Assembly (NCBI GenBank): GCA_023142215.1
Contig: JAGLJW010000046.1
Coordinates: 1-8,547 of the forward strand
DNA length: 8,547 nt
Source: Candidatus Parcubacteria bacterium
GTDB taxonomy: Bacteria; Patescibacteriota; Patescibacteriia; Patescibacteriales; UBA12075
Reading direction: 5' to 3'
This document shows, in pieces, positions 7,035-8,547 of this stretch. Position numbers and translations under genes: made by a program. How positions within the stretch are numbered: position 1 is the stretch's first letter; the number at the start of each line of letters is the position of its first letter. The notes under the pieces are model-generated. The model saw nothing but the letters and a program-made list of their open reading frames with translations, was not told where the DNA came from and did not search any database.

Positions 7035-7078
7035 TATAGTTTAGTTCAAGCTAAATTAGTTCAGATAAGGAAGAACTT

Positions 7079-7115
7079 AAAACCCTCTTGTCGTATTGGC
7101 AAGAGGGTTTTGTTT
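7079..7115 (+). terminator. Strong intrinsic terminator after the surface-protein gene
   Basis: AAAACCCTCTTG (7079-7090) and CAAGAGGGTTTT (7100-7111) form a perfect 12-bp stem with a 9-nt loop, followed by GTTT. The A-run before and T-run after make it potentially bidirectional. It lies 45 nt past the stop of the surface-protein gene and separates it from the PA14 gene. A smaller imperfect hairpin (TAGTTTAG with CTAAATTA, about 7037-7058) precedes it. Confidence 0.9.
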
Positions 7116-7125
7116 ATGGTAAAAT
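7096..7125 (+). promoter_or_regulatory. Candidate promoter for the PA14 gene, overlapping the terminator
   Basis: TTGGCA (7096-7101), an 18-nt spacer and TAAAAT (7120-7125), with a TGG just before the -10 (extended -10 type), would start transcription near 7132, about 36 nt before ATG 7168. The -35 box lies in the loop and right arm of the terminator. The -10 is good but the spacer is slightly long. Confidence 0.45.
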
Positions 7126-7167
7126 AAAGATAGTAAAATTTTATTAATTGTTATTAAGTATTTTTAT

Positions 7168-8172
7168 ATGAAGTTATTTAAATTTTTTATTTTCATTTTA
7201 TTAATTACCCCATTTTTTTCGCTTAGTGCTAATAATTCTTCTGAAAAAGTAGCAGGCTTGGTTTTACTTCAAGTTGAAGATTTAGGACAACTTTGGTATG
7301 TTAATCCTAAAAATTTAGAAAAATATTACCTTAAAAACAACGAAGATGTTTTTAGATTGATAAAACACACAGGTCTTGGTGTGGCTAATAAAACTTTTGA
7401 GTCTTTTAATGGTTTTGCACCGAAAAGATTGGCTGGAGTAATTTTACTTAAAGTTGAAGAACACGGGGAAGCATATTATGTTAATCCGCGTACTTTAAGT
7501 ATTCAATTTTTAGGTAATCAAAATAATTTTTTTCATACATTTGCAAATATAAGTATTGGAGCAACTAATGAAATTATTAATCCAATCAAAATTAATCAAG
7601 ATTTTACAATATCAACTAACATAATAATTAAAGAGCCTGAGGAGCTTATAGAAGAAGAGAGCGAACTAATAATTGAGGAAGAAGATGAGACTGGTGAAAT
7701 TATTACAGAAGAAATAGATGAAGAAGTTATCGCAACAAGTTCAGAAGAAGTATTAGAGGAAACATCTACCACAACCGAACAATGTGTTTTTTTAGAAGAG
7801 TTTTTTGGTAATCAAAAATTAATTGGTTCTCCGACTGCTACAAGTACAAGTACAACAATAAATTACGATTGGAAATTAGGTTCTCCTGAAAATTTAAATT
7901 TTTCTAATAAATTTTCAGCCCGATGGACTGCTAATTGTTATTTTGAAGAAGGAAGATATAACTTTAATGTAAGTTTTGACGATGCTGTAAAAGTTTATTT
8001 AGATGGTGTTAATTTTATAAGCAACTGGAAAGATAACGCAAGAACTGTTAATTTTAACCGAGAAAGAAATATCACAGAAGGCTATCACAAAGTAAAACTT
8101 GAATATTATGACGCTTCAGGCTTAGCTAATATAGATTTTTCTTGGAACAAAATTGGAGAAAGTAGCTATTAA
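7168..8172 (+). CDS. Secreted PA14-domain protein with two N-terminal VNP/YYL modules
   Basis: This 334-residue exported protein begins with a signal peptide (1-21, MKLFKFFIFILLITPFFSLS). Two modules of about 50 residues follow, at 27-77 and 87-137, both of the form AG(L/V)(V/I)LL(Q/K)VE...G...(W/Y)YVNP...L. The first holds LWYVNPKNLEKYYL and the second AYYVNPRTLSIQFL; both end in a LG(V/I)/IG(A) turn. They resemble short repeats I associate with secreted proteins of Patescibacteria. A Glu-rich linker (145-200) leads to a C-terminal PA14 domain (about 206-331), recognised by EEFFGNQKLIGSP, FSARWTANCYFEEGRYNF, DDAVKVYLDG and the end strand HKVKLEYYDASGLANIDFSW. PA14 domains commonly bind glycans. 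The only two cysteines, C206 and C257, are both in that domain and may form a disulfide. No anchor is visible, so it may be released or held by its modules. The ATG at 7168 opens a normal signal peptide. It probably has its own promoter (7096-7125). A glycan-binding adhesin role is inference. Confidence 0.85.
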   Translation: MKLFKFFIFILLITPFFSLSANNSSEKVAGLVLLQVEDLGQLWYVNPKNLEKYYLKNNEDVFRLIKHTGLGVANKTFESFNGFAPKRLAGVILLKVEEHGEAYYVNPRTLSIQFLGNQNNFFHTFANISIGATNEIINPIKINQDFTISTNIIIKEPEELIEEESELIIEEEDETGEIITEEIDEEVIATSSEEVLEETSTTTEQCVFLEEFFGNQKLIGSPTATSTSTTINYDWKLGSPENLNFSNKFSARWTANCYFEEGRYNFNVSFDDAVKVYLDGVNFISNWKDNARTVNFNRERNITEGYHKVKLEYYDASGLANIDFSWNKIGESSY

Positions 8173-8260
8173 TTCAATTTAAAACAACTTCAACATATTA
8201 ATTCTAATTTTTAGTATTTTTCCATAATTACTTACTGACTATAAAAAATCATAAAATCAT

Positions 8261-8351
8261 TGTCATTCTGGAACGGAGCGAATGCGCAGTGATAAGAATC
8301 TTGTTGATTATGTAATTTATGGGATCCTATCGCTTTGGCTCCAGGATGACA
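8261..8351. repeat. Complete 91-bp dispersed palindromic repeat
   Basis: TGTCATTCTGGA (8261-8272) and TCCAGGATGACA (8340-8351) are terminal inverted repeats with one mismatch. The inner arms (GGAGCGAATGCGCAGTGATAAG on the left, against GGGATCCTATCGCTTTGG on the right) pair only in part. Its right half matches 15-43 and its left end matches 1821-1838, making this the one complete copy of the family in the window. It has no coding capacity and looks like a MITE- or REP-type hairpin. The rest of 8173-8260 is AT-rich spacer with no visible terminator, so this hairpin may serve to stop transcription of the PA14 gene. Confidence 0.75.
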
Positions 8352-8369
8352 GGGAATTGTCAGTGAATA

Positions 8370-8418
8370 ATTACATTTTTCCATATTGACCAATTATGTT
8401 ATTGTGTTAAAATGTAAT
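8370..8418 (+). promoter_or_regulatory. Promoter within a 10-bp inverted repeat, upstream of the last gene
   Basis: TTGACC (8386-8391), a 16-nt spacer and TAAAAT (8408-8413), with an extended -10 TG at 8405-8406, form a good sigma-70-type promoter. The expected start near 8420 leaves a leader of about 22 nt before ATG 8442. ATTACATTTT (8370-8379) and AAAATGTAAT (8409-8418) are perfect reverse complements, and the right arm covers most of the -10 box. That layout would suit an operator, though AT-rich DNA makes chance pairing plausible. Confidence 0.55.
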
Positions 8419-8441
8419 CATATAAAATAAACATAAAAATT

Positions 8442-8547
8442 ATGACAATTGATGATTTAGCGATTTTAATGCAAAAACAATTTGAGCAGATGGATGCTAA
8501 AATGGCAACAAAAGACGATTTAAAAGGTTTTGCAACAAAGAAAGACT
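8442..8547 (+). CDS. Small MTIDDLA-type protein, N-terminal part only
   Basis: Reading from ATG 8442 gives 35 codons before the window ends: MTIDDLAILMQKQFEQMDAK, then a Lys/Asp-rich stretch with ATKDDLKGFATKKD. Small proteins starting MTIDDLA and continuing as a heptad-patterned coiled coil are frequent and unnamed in Patescibacteria genomes, by my recollection. The visible part has the amphipathic spacing expected (L, I, M, F, M, M). The repeated A-T-K-x-D motif (residues 22-25 and 31-35) suggests short internal repeats. The gene is preceded by a good promoter but no Shine-Dalgarno. Its function is unknown, and the C-terminus lies outside the window. Confidence 0.75.
   Translation, partial: MTIDDLAILMQKQFEQMDAKMATKDDLKGFATKKD

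Noticed and set aside
250..8172. Alternative genetic code with UGA read as an amino acid, as in some Patescibacteria
   Set aside because: All five complete genes end in TAA or TAG, but every one is full length under the standard bacterial code and none needs an in-frame TGA, so there is no positive evidence.

Overview
The window is AT-rich with short, mostly AT-only spacers. It carries protein families I associate with the Candidate Phyla Radiation (Patescibacteria): an ECF-like sigma factor paired with a DUF5667-like membrane protein, a very large secreted surface protein opening with YYL-type modules, a small secreted PA14 protein with VNP/YYL repeats, and the start of a small MTIDDLA-type protein. 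No gene has a clear Shine-Dalgarno sequence. The five complete genes stop with TAA or TAG only. Assignment to Patescibacteria is inference from these families; I cannot name a lineage.

Layout. Positions 1-249 hold the right half of a dispersed repeat and an AT-rich spacer. Positions 250-1782 are a two-gene unit: an ECF-like sigma factor (250-807) and a single-pass membrane protein, probably its anti-sigma partner (853-1782), with a near-consensus promoter directly in front of the second gene. Nearly identical repeat arms in opposite orientation (14-43 and 1827-1856) bracket this unit. Positions 1899-2684 encode a class I SAM-dependent methyltransferase of the type found in glycan clusters, followed by a 128-bp MITE-like element (2716-2843). 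The 648-bp spacer at 2685-3332 is rich in inverted repeats, including two mutually exclusive hairpins and a possible three-way junction. I recognise no known RNA family in it.

Positions 3333-7034 encode a 1233-residue secreted protein: signal peptide, three N-terminal modules of about 60 residues, a Gly-rich linker, then about six beta-sandwich-like units. It is the best candidate for a major cell-surface or S-layer-like protein. A strong intrinsic terminator (7079-7115) follows, and its loop overlaps a candidate promoter for the next gene. Positions 7168-8172 encode a secreted protein with two modules of about 50 residues, an acidic linker and a C-terminal PA14 domain. A 91-bp hairpin-type repeat (8261-8351) and a promoter precede a truncated gene at 8442-8547.

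How the parts may work together (inference): three of the six genes act at the envelope or outside it (3333, 7168 and the extracellular part of 853), and the methyltransferase may modify surface glycans. The sigma/anti-sigma pair could sense envelope state, but nothing in the sequence ties it to the surface genes. All genes are on the + strand, yet repeats, spacers and the terminator divide them into separate transcription units.
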